The notes under the pieces are model-generated. The model was not told the DNA's origin, did not search any database, and worked only from the letters and a program-made list of their open reading frames with translations. From contig NC_077237.1 of assembly GCF_947179165.1 (NCBI RefSeq), positions 16,763,523 through 16,827,522 on the forward strand: a stretch of DNA of 64,000 nucleotides, read 5' to 3'. Positions 44,949 through 55,259 of this stretch are shown in pieces. The position numbers and the translations under genes are program-made. How positions within the stretch are numbered: the first letter of the stretch is position 1; every line of letters begins with the position of its first letter. The stretch comes from Solanum dulcamara. Lineage: Eukaryota; Streptophyta; Magnoliopsida; Solanales; Solanaceae.

Positions 44949-46329
44949 GAATAAGTGGTATCTATTGGGATAAAGATAGTGTTATGAACAAGCTTGAAAC
45001 ATGTGTCATTAGAGTATAAGTGCTCCCAAATGGAGAACTTGAAACGAGTAGAAGCACTAGCTAAATACTGATTGGGATGAATGGAATGTGGCTTTGAATA
45101 AATTGCTACATTAATTATATGACTCGAGTACCAATAATCAGACTAGATTCCGTACTATATATCGCGAATTCTAAGCACCTCATGATTGTGTTAAGGTATC
45201 ATACATGGGTAACCTAAGGTATAGATGATACAAAGGAAGGTATAGATGATACAAAGGAAGGTATGGATATGGTGCAGTATACCAAAGGTGTTGGAAAAGA
45301 ATCATATGTATTTGAAAATATGAAATGGGGGCATAAGGTAGAATATAAATAGATAATGACATAGGTACACCCTAAAGGGGGGAAGTGGATATGAGAAATA
45401 TAAGCGTAAGATGAAATCAACCGACACTACAACATGTTAATGTGAGCACTTAAACTTCAAGTGGGATCCCATGTTGGAATGAGTTAGCAAGATCTAAAAG
45501 CCAGCAACGGGCGGATAGAAACCAAGATGATATCTGAGACAGTGCTAAGAATTATTAGTAAATACCTCGAATGGTATGACATCAAAGAATAGGTGTATAC
45601 AAAAGGGATGAATACGACAAAAGAATCACAATGAGTAACTTAAAGATATTGTGAAGGATAGCCAGGCTATACTTGACTAAAGGTTAAGATGTTGGAAACA
45701 GAGTTATTGGCTACTGATATTGTGACATACATGTAGCAAAGAAGAAAAAATAAGAAATCTCTCCTACGGTAGAATATGAGGAAACTTTAAGGGTACGTAA
45801 AGGCAGTGAAACAAGTGTGACCAAAAGAGACTGCAAGTGTGTGTTAGTACAATGACATATGTAGAGCAGAGTAAGCTAAGAGTATGATTAGAATTGAACG
45901 CACTTTGTACAAATTGTACAAGAATAGTTATGCAACCTATGAATATTGGTATGCTAAGAGTAAGACCAAGTGATTACTCGATAAAAAAAAGTCGGTAATA
46001 GCAACGTGATTGTTATATTTGAATACATTAAGGAAAAGTATAAGATGGTTTGAGGCAAAACCATTAAGATATAATCAGTATTAAGGACAAAAGTCATAGT
46101 GGAGCCCTGACATCAACTGAAGGAGGTAAGAGATGATAGGGTTTACATAAAGACTAGTATGACGACGCTAAAGCATCTTCTGGGCTGATTTAAACACCTA
46201 CACACGTTCGTGTAAAGATTGTAATATGATTTGTGGTAAGAGAACTAGAAAGAAGATCTGAGTAAAGGTGCAGTAGAGCATGCCTAGAGTGTTACAAGTT
46301 GGATTAAGAGAAATTATACAATAGCTGAA
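44949..46329 (+). other. Internal sequence of the gypsy element, coding not recognised
   Basis: About 1.4 kb between the LTR break and integrase with stops in all frames. It has a 24-bp tandem repeat (ggtatagatgatacaaagga, 45217-45262). It may be heavily decayed pol or a filler from another source. Confidence 0.35.
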
Positions 46330-47458
46330 ATAAAATTGAGCATCAGAAGCCTGGTAGCCTATTACAGGAGATGAAAATCCCGACTTGGATATGGAAAGCA
46401 ATTAATATGGATTGTAGTATAGAATTACCTCTCATTCTACGGAAGTATGAGTTCATATGGGTTGTGGTAGATAGGCTGACAGGATCAGCCCATTTTCTTC
46501 CAGTAAGAATACATATTCAGCTGAGGACTATGCAAGACTATATATCAAGGAAATAGTAAGACTTCACGGGGTTTCCACATCTATTATCTTAAACAGAGGA
46601 GCCCAATCTACAACTAACTTCTGGAGATCATTCCAAAAAGGGATTGGGAACACAGGTGAATCTTAGCACAACCTTTCGCCCTCAGACTAATGGACAGACC
46701 GAGCGCACTATGCAGACGCTAGAAGATATATTGCGAGCTTGCATTATTAACTTCAGAGATAGCTGGGGTGATCAGTTGTCACTTATTGAGGTTGTTTATA
46801 ATAGTATCCAAATGGCACCATATAAAGCTTCGTATGGCAGAGAGTGAAGAGCACCTATTGGTTGGTTTAAGGTTAGTGAGACTAAACTAATAGGCCCAGA
46901 CATAGTTCAACAAGCTGTGGATAAAGTGAAGCTCATTCAGGAGAACCTATTAGCAGTCCAGAGTCGACAGAATTCATACGCAGATAACCGACGTCGATAT
47001 TTAAAGTTTGAGGTTAAGGATTATGTGTTCTTGAAAGCGTCACCCAAAAAGAGGGGTAATAAAATTCGGTAAGAAAGGGAAACTTAGCCCGAGATATATT
47101 GGTCCTTATCAGATCATTCGTAGAATAGGCAAAGTTGCCTATGAGTTGGACCTACCATCTAATTTGAAGACAATACATCCAGTTTTTCACATGTCAATGT
47201 TCCACAAATGTATAAGTGAACCCTTTCAGAATATTCTCTGTGAATGAGGTCCACGTTACAAAGGAGTTATCCTACGAGGAGCGACCTATCGCCATCTTGG
47301 ATGGCAGATTGGAAGGTTGCGAACCAAGGAAGTGGCTTCCATCAAAGTATTGTGGCGAAACAAAAATAGAGAAAGAATGACTTGGGAAGCCAAAAGGGAG
47401 ATAGAAAAGAGATATCCGTACTTGTTCCCTATGTCTACAGGAAATCTAAGCTCTTAAG
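46330..47458 (+). pseudogene. Ty3/gypsy integrase and C-terminal domain
   Basis: Readable blocks: LLQEMKIPTWIWKAINMD and WVVVDRLTGSAHFLPVR (46360-46508). Then LNRGAQSTTNFWRSF near 46590, where the catalytic Asp of the usual SDRG is Asn. Then TFRPQTNGQTERTMQTLED with its Glu (46668-46726). Further on come LSPRYIGPYQIIRRIGKVAYELDLP (47085-47160), HPVFHMSMFHKC and the terminal IKVLWRNKNRERMTWEA ... KRYPYLFP, ending at a stop near 47456. Frame changes occur near 46555, 46625, 46850, 47055 and 47225. The missing Asp and the frameshifts make it inactive. Confidence 0.88.
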
Positions 47459-47575
47459 TTGATTAAGTTGATTATATTGGTTAATAAGAGGTTTATGGAT
47501 GACAACTATTATAGAGAATTCCCGAAGTTCGTAAGACCCTATGAGACTAGTTAACATTCAAGGACGAATGTTCTA

Positions 47576-47588
47576 AAGAGGGGAAGAA
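47576..47588 (+). promoter_or_regulatory. Polypurine tract of the gypsy element
   Basis: agaggggaagaa directly before the 3' LTR. Confidence 0.85.
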
Positions 47589-50500
47589 TGTTATACCCTA
47601 CATTTTTGATACATAGGAACATCTATTTAGCTTCTCTAGAGCTACCATGTGATCCATGACGTTATCAAATAATCCTAAGAAGGGGAGGATGAGGCCGTCC
47701 CAAATTTTGCATAAGCTAGCTCTATGTGAGTAGTGATGGGTGGAAATAAGTTTGGAAGGATTGGAAAGGAGTTGGAGGCCAAGTAGTGAGTCGTGGTAAT
47801 CGACCTACTTGTGTAAGTTACCGACTTGGATGTCTTACATAATTAAGCTACTTGAGTACATGTCGAACTTAAGTAGTAAGGATTACATATGTTCTTAAAG
47901 TGAGATGAGATTACGAACCTACAAAAAAAAGGTAAGTAGGTGATGTACTTACTACAAGTAGGTGATGCACTTACTTAGAAAGTGGGCCCCACTGATCCAC
48001 ATGGCAACATCTAGTTGGAGCATGAAGGGGACAGACATATAGAAGCTGGACACGTGTAGGGGCTAGACACGTGTCACCCTTAGGAGCTGACACGTGTCAC
48101 TCTTAAAATGAGGTGTATATAACCCTAAGTTATGAATAAGAACAAGTCATTTGTTCATCCTTTTCTTAACATTAACTTAGAGAAAACTAGAGAGAAGAAA
48201 AAGAGAGTTCAAGCCATGACAACTTTAGGCCATAGTTGAAACAAAAGGAGGGCTTCGAGTCTTGCTTCGTAAATTATTCTCTAAGGTAATTTCGACCCAT
48301 TGGAAGGTGATTAGCTACGTGAGTTTCACTTTTTTTCTTTAAACTTGAAGAATTTTGGAGAGAAAAGAGAAGAGAGCTACGGCTAGGGTTGCAGCAAGGT
48401 AAGCCCTCCAATTTTGATCCGTAAATTAATTATCTAAGGTATTCTTCGATTAAATAACGGTTTTTAATAGCGTAAACTAATTATTGGGGTAGCAAGGAGG
48501 TCAACGTGAACCTAAAACTTTTGACAAGTTTCAGAAGCTCGTTTGCTAAGGTACGGTTTGATTCCCTCTTCACACATTTTAGTAAGGATTTAAACATGTT
48601 GTGGGTGTGTAAATATGGTCTGGAAATATGAAATTATACCCATTACTATTGAAGGGTGTTGAAGCCGTGTAGGGGGCTGTTTTGAAGCTATTCTAACGGG
48701 TTAAAGTTTGGCTAGTGTTATTAGTATGGTGTCGTATTTGTAGGTGGTTTGTATATGTTGCAGGGATGGAAACGTAATTAAATATGGGTATAAGTGCTGC
48801 TGGTTGCAGCCACGTGGTGCTCTTTTCCATAATGTTGTAATTTTATGAAATAAAGATTGAAAAACTGTATTTTAATGCCATAGTTTTGAGTGGGCTGTTT
48901 GGAGCTTGTATTGAGTAGTATTGAAGTAATTTAATTGTATATGGCTGCTGGTTATTGTTGTTGGTATGGCTGTACTGCTCGTAGGTTACTTGAAAGTTCG
49001 GATAGGGCAAGTTATAGGGGAGGTGCTGCTCAATTTCCATTAACTTCTTAACTAATCGACATACTAGTAGAGAAGTATGATCAAGTCGAAGTCTATTCAT
49101 AATAGTACTACTTTTGTGTTAAATAGGTTAAAGAAGGAATGAGGCGAGCTTGGTTACGGTTGATCCATATAGGTATGTAAAGCTATTCTTCTTTTCTCTT
49201 GGCATGTCTTAGCCATAAGTGGTTTATATATAAAATGTGGGGATAATTCCATTCATAAAGCTCCGAGTATGATCTACTCCTTTCATCCACTTCTGGATGA
49301 TTAGAACTCTTACAATAATTGAGTTATCGCTTCTCAAGTCTTCTATATGATAGAAAGTAGTAAGTATGTAAAGCCTATCCCTTCTTTTATTTCGGCATGT
49401 CTTAGATATAAGTGAAATGTAATATGCGCTCTGAGGGTAATTTCATTCATAAGTTCTAAGTAAAACTCGTGACTCGTATTCACTTCTGAATGTTAAAAGT
49501 CTTAAAGTAGTTGAACTACTACCCTCGAGCCTTCGATATGTTGAGTAGCAGTTGGATGCGTAAGCTCCTGTTTCTAAGGGCTCTATGATGATAAATGTCT
49601 CTGATTGCATAAGCTGTGTGGCGTTATCTTGATGCACGTCTATAATGCCTGAGGCTCCACTTGATGTGATCCCTAATGACCTTTAAAGGATACTTAAGAT
49701 AATTACTACCCTGATCTTCAAGTGATGGTTCACTTGACTATTTAATGGAGTCTCAGATGATGACTTAACTTGCATATGGTTACTCACCACTCTGCTCGTA
49801 CATGCTGTTAATACATCTTCCACCGAGTCTCATAATGGGCCGGGTATGCTAATCGTGCACAACTTCACTACAGTTTCACCGAGTCTCGAGCCGGGTATGA
49901 TATATATATATGATGATATGGAGATATAATTATTCATTGAGTCCCTTACTAGAGGGTCGGGTATGGTATATGACAGATTCACTGAGTCCCTCAATAGAGG
50001 GCCGAGTACGGTATAATATATATAATGATATGATGTGATGACATGATGATACAATGATGGAACTGAGTCTCATGATGGGCCGGATATGATATAAATGTAC
50101 ACTACTCTCTTCACCGAGTCCCTCACTAAAGGGCCGAATATAGTATATAGACATGCATATGAAAATATAGTGATACATTTGCAACACCAAGTCCCACAAT
50201 GGGCCGGATACGGTATGTGACAATGATGTACATGACTCCATTTTATAAGATGCAGGTACAGTGATTTGTTAATTGTTATACTTGTCCCTTGCATCCCTAT
50301 GTCAGCTGTAATCTCCTTATGATGTTTTATGCTTTGCATACTTAGTACATATGTCGTACTGACCCCTCTCTTTTTAGGGAGGCTGCATTTTATGCCCGCA
50401 GGTACAAATACATATTTTGGAGATCCGCCAGCTTAGAATTTTCAATCAGCGATTGTGGGAAGAGCTCCATTGTGTCGGAGCCTAGCTAGTTGGTAATGAT

Positions 50501-50863
50501 GTTTTGGTGTATATATTTATTTTTATAGGGGTACGGCGGGACCCTGTCTCTCCATATGATACCGTTGATACTCTTAGAGGTCTGTAGACATATGTATGTG
50601 GGTTGTTTATAAGTTTGGTTCAGCTGTGCCTATACAACGTATTGTAAATGTTGTTATGTTATGGCAGCCTTGTCAGTTTGCGTGCCCGTTCATGATATAA
50701 TACAAATGAAAGAGGCTACATGTATATGAAAATGTTATGACCCATTGGGGTCCTCATAAATTGTATCACATGGTTCATAGTTCGACTAGCCTATAATTGA
50801 TTTATATGTACACGGGGGTCTAGATCGGACCCCAGTCACGGCCTACGGGATTGGGTCGTGACA
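47589..50863 (+). repeat. Full 3' LTR-B of the gypsy element
   Basis: 3275 bp, tgttataccc to gggtcgtgaca. Promoter-like block at 48040-48122: repeated gacacgtgt and a TATA box gtatataa at about 48115-48122. Tandem ccgagtccc-type repeats at about 49805-50220. ORFs in this LTR are on either strand and not protein-like. Confidence 0.92.
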
Positions 50864-51634
50864 TCTATGGTTTCCGACCTGATATTCAGCGGATGTGTAT
50901 CGTAGGACAGACATGCATCACTATATTTGACATCTCATTTCATTGCATTGCATATCATTGTCATTTTTAAATCTTACTAGTGTTTGTATGGTGGTTGTGA
51001 TTGATAACTTAGTTATGTGTATTGATGTCCTGTACCATTTAAGTGTTGATATATGTGTTATGTGCTATATTCTATATGAATTGTAGGATGGGATGATGTT
51101 GTGAGATTGTAGTTTGAGGAGGTTCAATTGTAGTTTGAGGAGGTTTAATTGGAGTGTCGGGAATACCTAAGTTCTATACCACTTTACTTCGTGTTAATCG
51201 TTTGCTTGCAGAGTACCGTGTTGTTTGGTGCTCACTCCCTTACTTCTACACTTATGTAGATTACGAGCTCGGATCTTTGTGATTTCACCTTCTACCCTTC
51301 TACGTTCGAGGCTTCAGTTGGAGAGTTAGTGAGATAGCCACTTGTCACCTCGGCGGACACGTTTTACTCTTTTTTTATGTTCTTGTTCTACTTTAGAAAT
51401 AAAGACATTGAGACTTGTATTTCTTTCAAATTTATTGTAATACTTAGATGCTTGTACACGTGACAACGAGGTTTTGGAGATTATATTGAGTTATGTTATT
51501 TTATCCTCAATGTTTACGAAATTTAGTCTTTTAGTCTATTTTACTTCCGTATTTTCTGTTTTCACTAGATTTTAAATTGACTTGTCTTGATGAGATAAGA
51601 CAAATGCCATTACGTCCGTAATAGGATCATCACA

Positions 51635-51960
51635 TTGCCCATATACTCTTATCTAAAATAAGTAATGAACAAGATAAATTCAAATGATTTAAAACAAATT
51701 TATAAAGATATCACCGTCGACTTCTAACCGCTCGTATTTTTGAAGTTGCTTTGCATTTTAGTTCAACAAAGATTTTTATAGCAAATTATACCAATTTTTG
51801 GTCTGCAAATAGTAAGACCAAGAATTAAAAGTTTAAGGAAAAACATTTGGTAAACTAATATAGTTGGAGAAGGAGAGAAGTGAATTTCTTGTAGAAGAGA
51901 AAAAAAAATATGGAGCACAATTTTTTTCTGAAAATAAAAGTTGTGTTTAAAAAGTTTTAA
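51635..51960. other. Unassigned flank
   Basis: No gene or repeat end recognised. Confidence 0.35.
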
Positions 51961-51969
51961 GGCCTCATT

Positions 51970-53210
51970 TGTTTGCACTTAATGAGGTCTGAATCTTAAT
52001 GGTTCAAACATTAGACCATTAAGTGCATTTATTTTAATTAAGATTTGAAGCACTTAATTGGTCTTAATATGTGTTATTCATTAAGATCTAAAACCAAGTC
52101 TTAATATTATTAAGAGGTATTTTGGATAATATTGTCCACAATTCAATCCACAATCACCAATCATCACCACTAACCATATCTGCTATCACAATCACAACCA
52201 TCACCAACCCCATTGTCAACGGTTAACCACCATTAGCGTCGTCTACCACTAGCCACCTCTGCCATTGCAATCACCATCGTTGCTAACCGCTACTGTCAAT
52301 TGTTACCACAACTTATCTCCTTCATCATTATAATTATATCAATTGCCACCACCATCCCCGTCTATGTAGCCGTCGCTACCTCCACCACTACTTACATCAC
52401 TACAATCAATTCGTACTACCAACATACTCCGCCGTCACAACTAGCACTGCTACCAACTACTACCATACATTCTTCGATCACCACCACCACCACCGTTGCC
52501 ACCTCCACCATTACTATTAGGCACTATGACCACTGTGATCAATCTCTACTACCAACCACCTCCATCATCATAACTAGGACTGTTGCCAACTACCATAAAC
52601 ACATATCAATCATCAAATATTTTTCAGTCACCATCATCAACTACTAACATCAACCAATTTTACCATTACAACCACCAATACCATTATTAATTCCCACCAT
52701 TATGACAGTCACCACAACACTAACCACCTCCACCTTCACGACTATCACCACCATCATTACTAGCAACTAACAATAACTATCATCATTACCATCACGATTA
52801 CAAATTATCTCCACCATCACTAGCAAGCACAACTGTTCCATTTTTGTAATCAAATAATGATTTTTTTTAAATATTTTAACAATTTTATTTGAGTTGTATT
52901 TTTATTATGTACATATAAATAAATTATGCATATTCAGATGTTGAAAAATAAATAGTATTAATCACTTAGTGTTCAGATCTTGAAACAACATCTTAATTAT
53001 TCAGATGTGCATTCAGATTCAGACGTTTTAATCTTAATAAAAACATATAAGGCCTAAATAAGATTAAGACTTTGTCATATATCTGATTCATTTAGACTTT
53101 TTCAAATCCGTTAAGAGATTTTTAAGTAGAAAAACAAACACATTTAATGACTTAAGATCTCATTCATTTAGATTCAGACCTTCGTTAAGTACACACAAAT
53201 GAAGTCTTAT
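51970..53210. mobile_element. TIR element with internal cca/cac-rich low-complexity region
   Basis: The left end aggcctcatttgtttgcact (51970) with taatgaggtctgaatctt is inverted at the right: once near 53057 (aggcct, reverse complement aggccttatatgttttt...gtctgaatctgaatg) and again near 53205 (reverse complement aagacttcatttgtgtgtac...ggtctgaatct). Two right ends suggest one element plus a second partial end. The interior (52130-52830) is degenerate caccac/catcac repeat; the Thr-rich ORF at 52300-52647 is its translation. hAT-like by general form; no target duplication fixed. Confidence 0.6.
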
Positions 53211-53493
53211 AGACCATAATCATTCAAAACTATTAGGACCCATTAAATGATTGTAAAATAAGAAAAACAAAGAACTTAATGATTAAGATTTAAATAATAA
53301 AATTATCACCTTTTGAAAACAAACAGATTTAATAAGTGATATCTAAATGACTACGAACAAATTAGTTGCAAACAAATTAGGCTAAATCGTGAATTGGAGA
53401 AAAATGTGAAACTGTTTGCCTCTTTTGCAATTTTTGTCCCGTGTTAACCAAATACGAGAAAAGGTCATAAATTGTCTCTCTATTATTAGAGTT

Positions 53494-54632
53494 GGTCTAA
53501 AATGGTCTCTTAATTATATATTTATCAGATTTAATTTTTTAATTATTCAAAAAGATATCAAGTTTGATCTCTTAGCTATACACTTATCGTGTTTAGTCCC
53601 TTAATTAAACACTTATCGATTTTGATCTTTTAAATATTCAAAAATTATCAGATTTTGTCTCTATCTAATTTTTATACAAATAACTTAGAGTTATTTTAAC
53701 GAAACTCATACCTCCATAAAATTAAATTTTTAACCCATTTTTCAGCTATTTCACTCCCCCGCTACTTTTTCTTCAAATTACTTTTATGAAAAAAACCTTA
53801 ATCTCAATTATTCAAAAAAAAAATCACGAGAAAAGAAGATAGAAATCCTGATTTTATTCAACGGAGGATAAAATAAAGCATATTACTAATGACTTGAATA
53901 TGCTAAAATCTATTATAAAAAAAGTTATTACCCGTTAGGTATGGGGAGACATTTATTTATATTTAATGGAAATAAATATTTTGTAATGAGAACAAAATTA
54001 GAAGTTTTGTACTCACATGTTTTGATTCTAAATTTTATACTCAACGACTTTATTGAAGGAATTTTTTTTTAGTATTTTAGAAGTTGAAATTTATAAAATT
54101 GTAGATTTGCAACTATTTTTTGTTAGATTTTTTTTGTTTTGAATTATATAGATTTTATTATTCTGTTTGTTTTATTTTATGAGAGAAATTTGAATAATAA
54201 GATCAAATCTCTTATTTTTATTTTATATGAAAAACAAAATTAAAACAAGTCACGCTGATTATGAACCGTTAACTACTAAAGAAGGGAACATAATATTTAA
54301 TTCATTAGCAATAGTTAAAGTTAGAATTTTGTTCATAAGAGAAATTTGAAGGAAAAAAATAGTGTAGAGAGAGAAACAACTGAAAAAATAGGTCAAAGAT
54401 TTAATTTCACGAAAGAATGAATTTTGTTAATATAAGCCTAAATTATTTGTATAAAAATTTACAGAAGTTAAACTTGATAAATTTTTGAATACTTTAAGGA
54501 CTAAAATTGGAATGTGTAGAATTAATGGATTAAAATAGTAAATATATAATTAAAGAACCAAATTTAATAATGTTTTAAATAATTTAAAAACTAAATTCCA
54601 TAAAATGTATAATTAAAGAATTATTTTAGATC
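53494..54632. mobile_element. TIR element ending about 180 bp before the BTL start codon
   Basis: Left ggtctaaaatggtctcttaa with ttatatatttatcaga; right (reverse complement) gatctaaaataattctttaa with ttatacattttatgga. The inverted match runs about 60 bp or more with substitutions. Repeated ttaattatacactta-type phrases follow at the left. No coding. Class uncertain (Mutator-like or hAT). Confidence 0.6.
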
Positions 54633-54659
54633 AAGGGAGCAGAAAATCGAAAAATGCAC

Positions 54660-54813
54660 GGGGCGATGGAAGCAATGCAGTGGAATAATCATTCTTTATA
54701 TTTATTCCCTTCTCTCTTCTCTTTCGAATCCCCTTTTTCTTCAGTGATAAATTGCAGTTTGCTCCATCGAAACCCCAAAAAATGAAGTATTAATCAGTAA
54801 AAAAAATTAATAA
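54660..54813 (+). promoter_or_regulatory. Core promoter and 5' leader of the BTL-type gene
   Basis: A TATA-like tttatatttatt lies at 54694-54706 followed by a CT-rich leader (cccttctctcttctctttc), a common arrangement in plants. Transcription start is inferred, not seen. Confidence 0.5.
54782..54793 (+). promoter_or_regulatory. Minimal upstream ORF in the leader
   Basis: atg aag tat taa, ending 20 bp before the main ATG at 54814. It would be translated only if the transcript starts upstream of it. Confidence 0.5.
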
Positions 54814-55259
54814 ATGGGTAATTTGGAGATTCCTTTGAAGGATTTAATTCAATCGGAGTCAAAATTTAACGGGGTTCGGTGTTTGAGTTTGAGAAGTAGT
54901 GATTTGTGTTTGAATTCTATTGGTTTTAATGGTAACAATGGAGGGTTACTCTTCGAGGATTCGGCCACAACATCGTTTGTTTCATTGGAGAATTGTTCTC
55001 CTTCGGAATGTATGTTACGTGCACGGAGAGGGATCGAAATCAATGTTAGGAGAGGAAGGGGACGGTTTTTGTCGATGACACTTTCAGATTCTAATGAGAT
55101 TTTGGGGCAGAACGGGGAAGCTTCTGTGGAGGAGAGTGAAGTTAAAGTGTGTCAGGAAGTGGAAAAGGTTGAGAAAGGGAAGCTGCATGGTGGGGGTGGA
55201 GGTGCATTGAACACTACTAAGCATCTTTGGGCTGGAGCTGTTGCTGCCATGGTGTCCAG
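54814..55259 (+). CDS. BTL3: BTL exon 1
   Basis: 148 codons plus 2 nt; donor ccag/gtaaag. Encodes the N-terminal extension and the first helix start (LWAGAVAAMVS). The start MGNLEIPLKD is the first in-frame ATG. Confidence 0.9.

Larger units (their letters stand above)
44356..50863 (+). mobile_element. Ty3/gypsy element with LTR-B ends, internally deleted
   Basis: Flanked by identical tctat (44351-44355 and 50864-50868). Starts tattatacccc (normally tgttatac) and ends gggtcgtgaca. The 5' LTR is cut after about 590 bp. The internal region keeps only the integrase end of pol. The 3' LTR is full (47589-50863). Counting by eye over the first ~245 bp, the two LTRs differ at about 12 places, nearly all C/T or G/A, consistent with an old insertion affected by methylated-cytosine decay. 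Confidence 0.9.
42484..51629 (+). mobile_element. Solo LTR-C, split by a gypsy insertion
   Basis: The left part is 42484-44355 (starting tgtaatgactgtgaagg) and the right part 50869-51629 (ending cgtaataggatca), joined by removal of the gypsy element and one tctat copy; about 2.63 kb in all. A target duplication of tcgca (42479-42483) against tcaca (51630-51634) is possible with a CG-to-CA change; an alternative end at 51634 gives no match. No primer site or coding follows, so a solo LTR is inferred. Its right part encodes nothing recognisable. Confidence 0.65.

Noticed and set aside
45180..45420. Minus ORFs with repeated YHLYLPL-like units
   Set aside because: They translate a 24-bp tandem repeat antisense to the gypsy internal region.
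49830..50339. Several overlapping minus ORFs
   Set aside because: Inside the tandem-repeat block of the 3' LTR-B; the other copy does not keep the frames.
51634..51634. Alternative right end of LTR-C at ...catcaca
   Set aside because: Gives a flank ttgcc against tcgca on the left, a worse match than ending at 51629; not fully excluded.
52300..52647. 115-residue Thr-rich ORF
   Set aside because: Translation of degenerate cac/cat repeats inside a TIR element; no protein-like composition.
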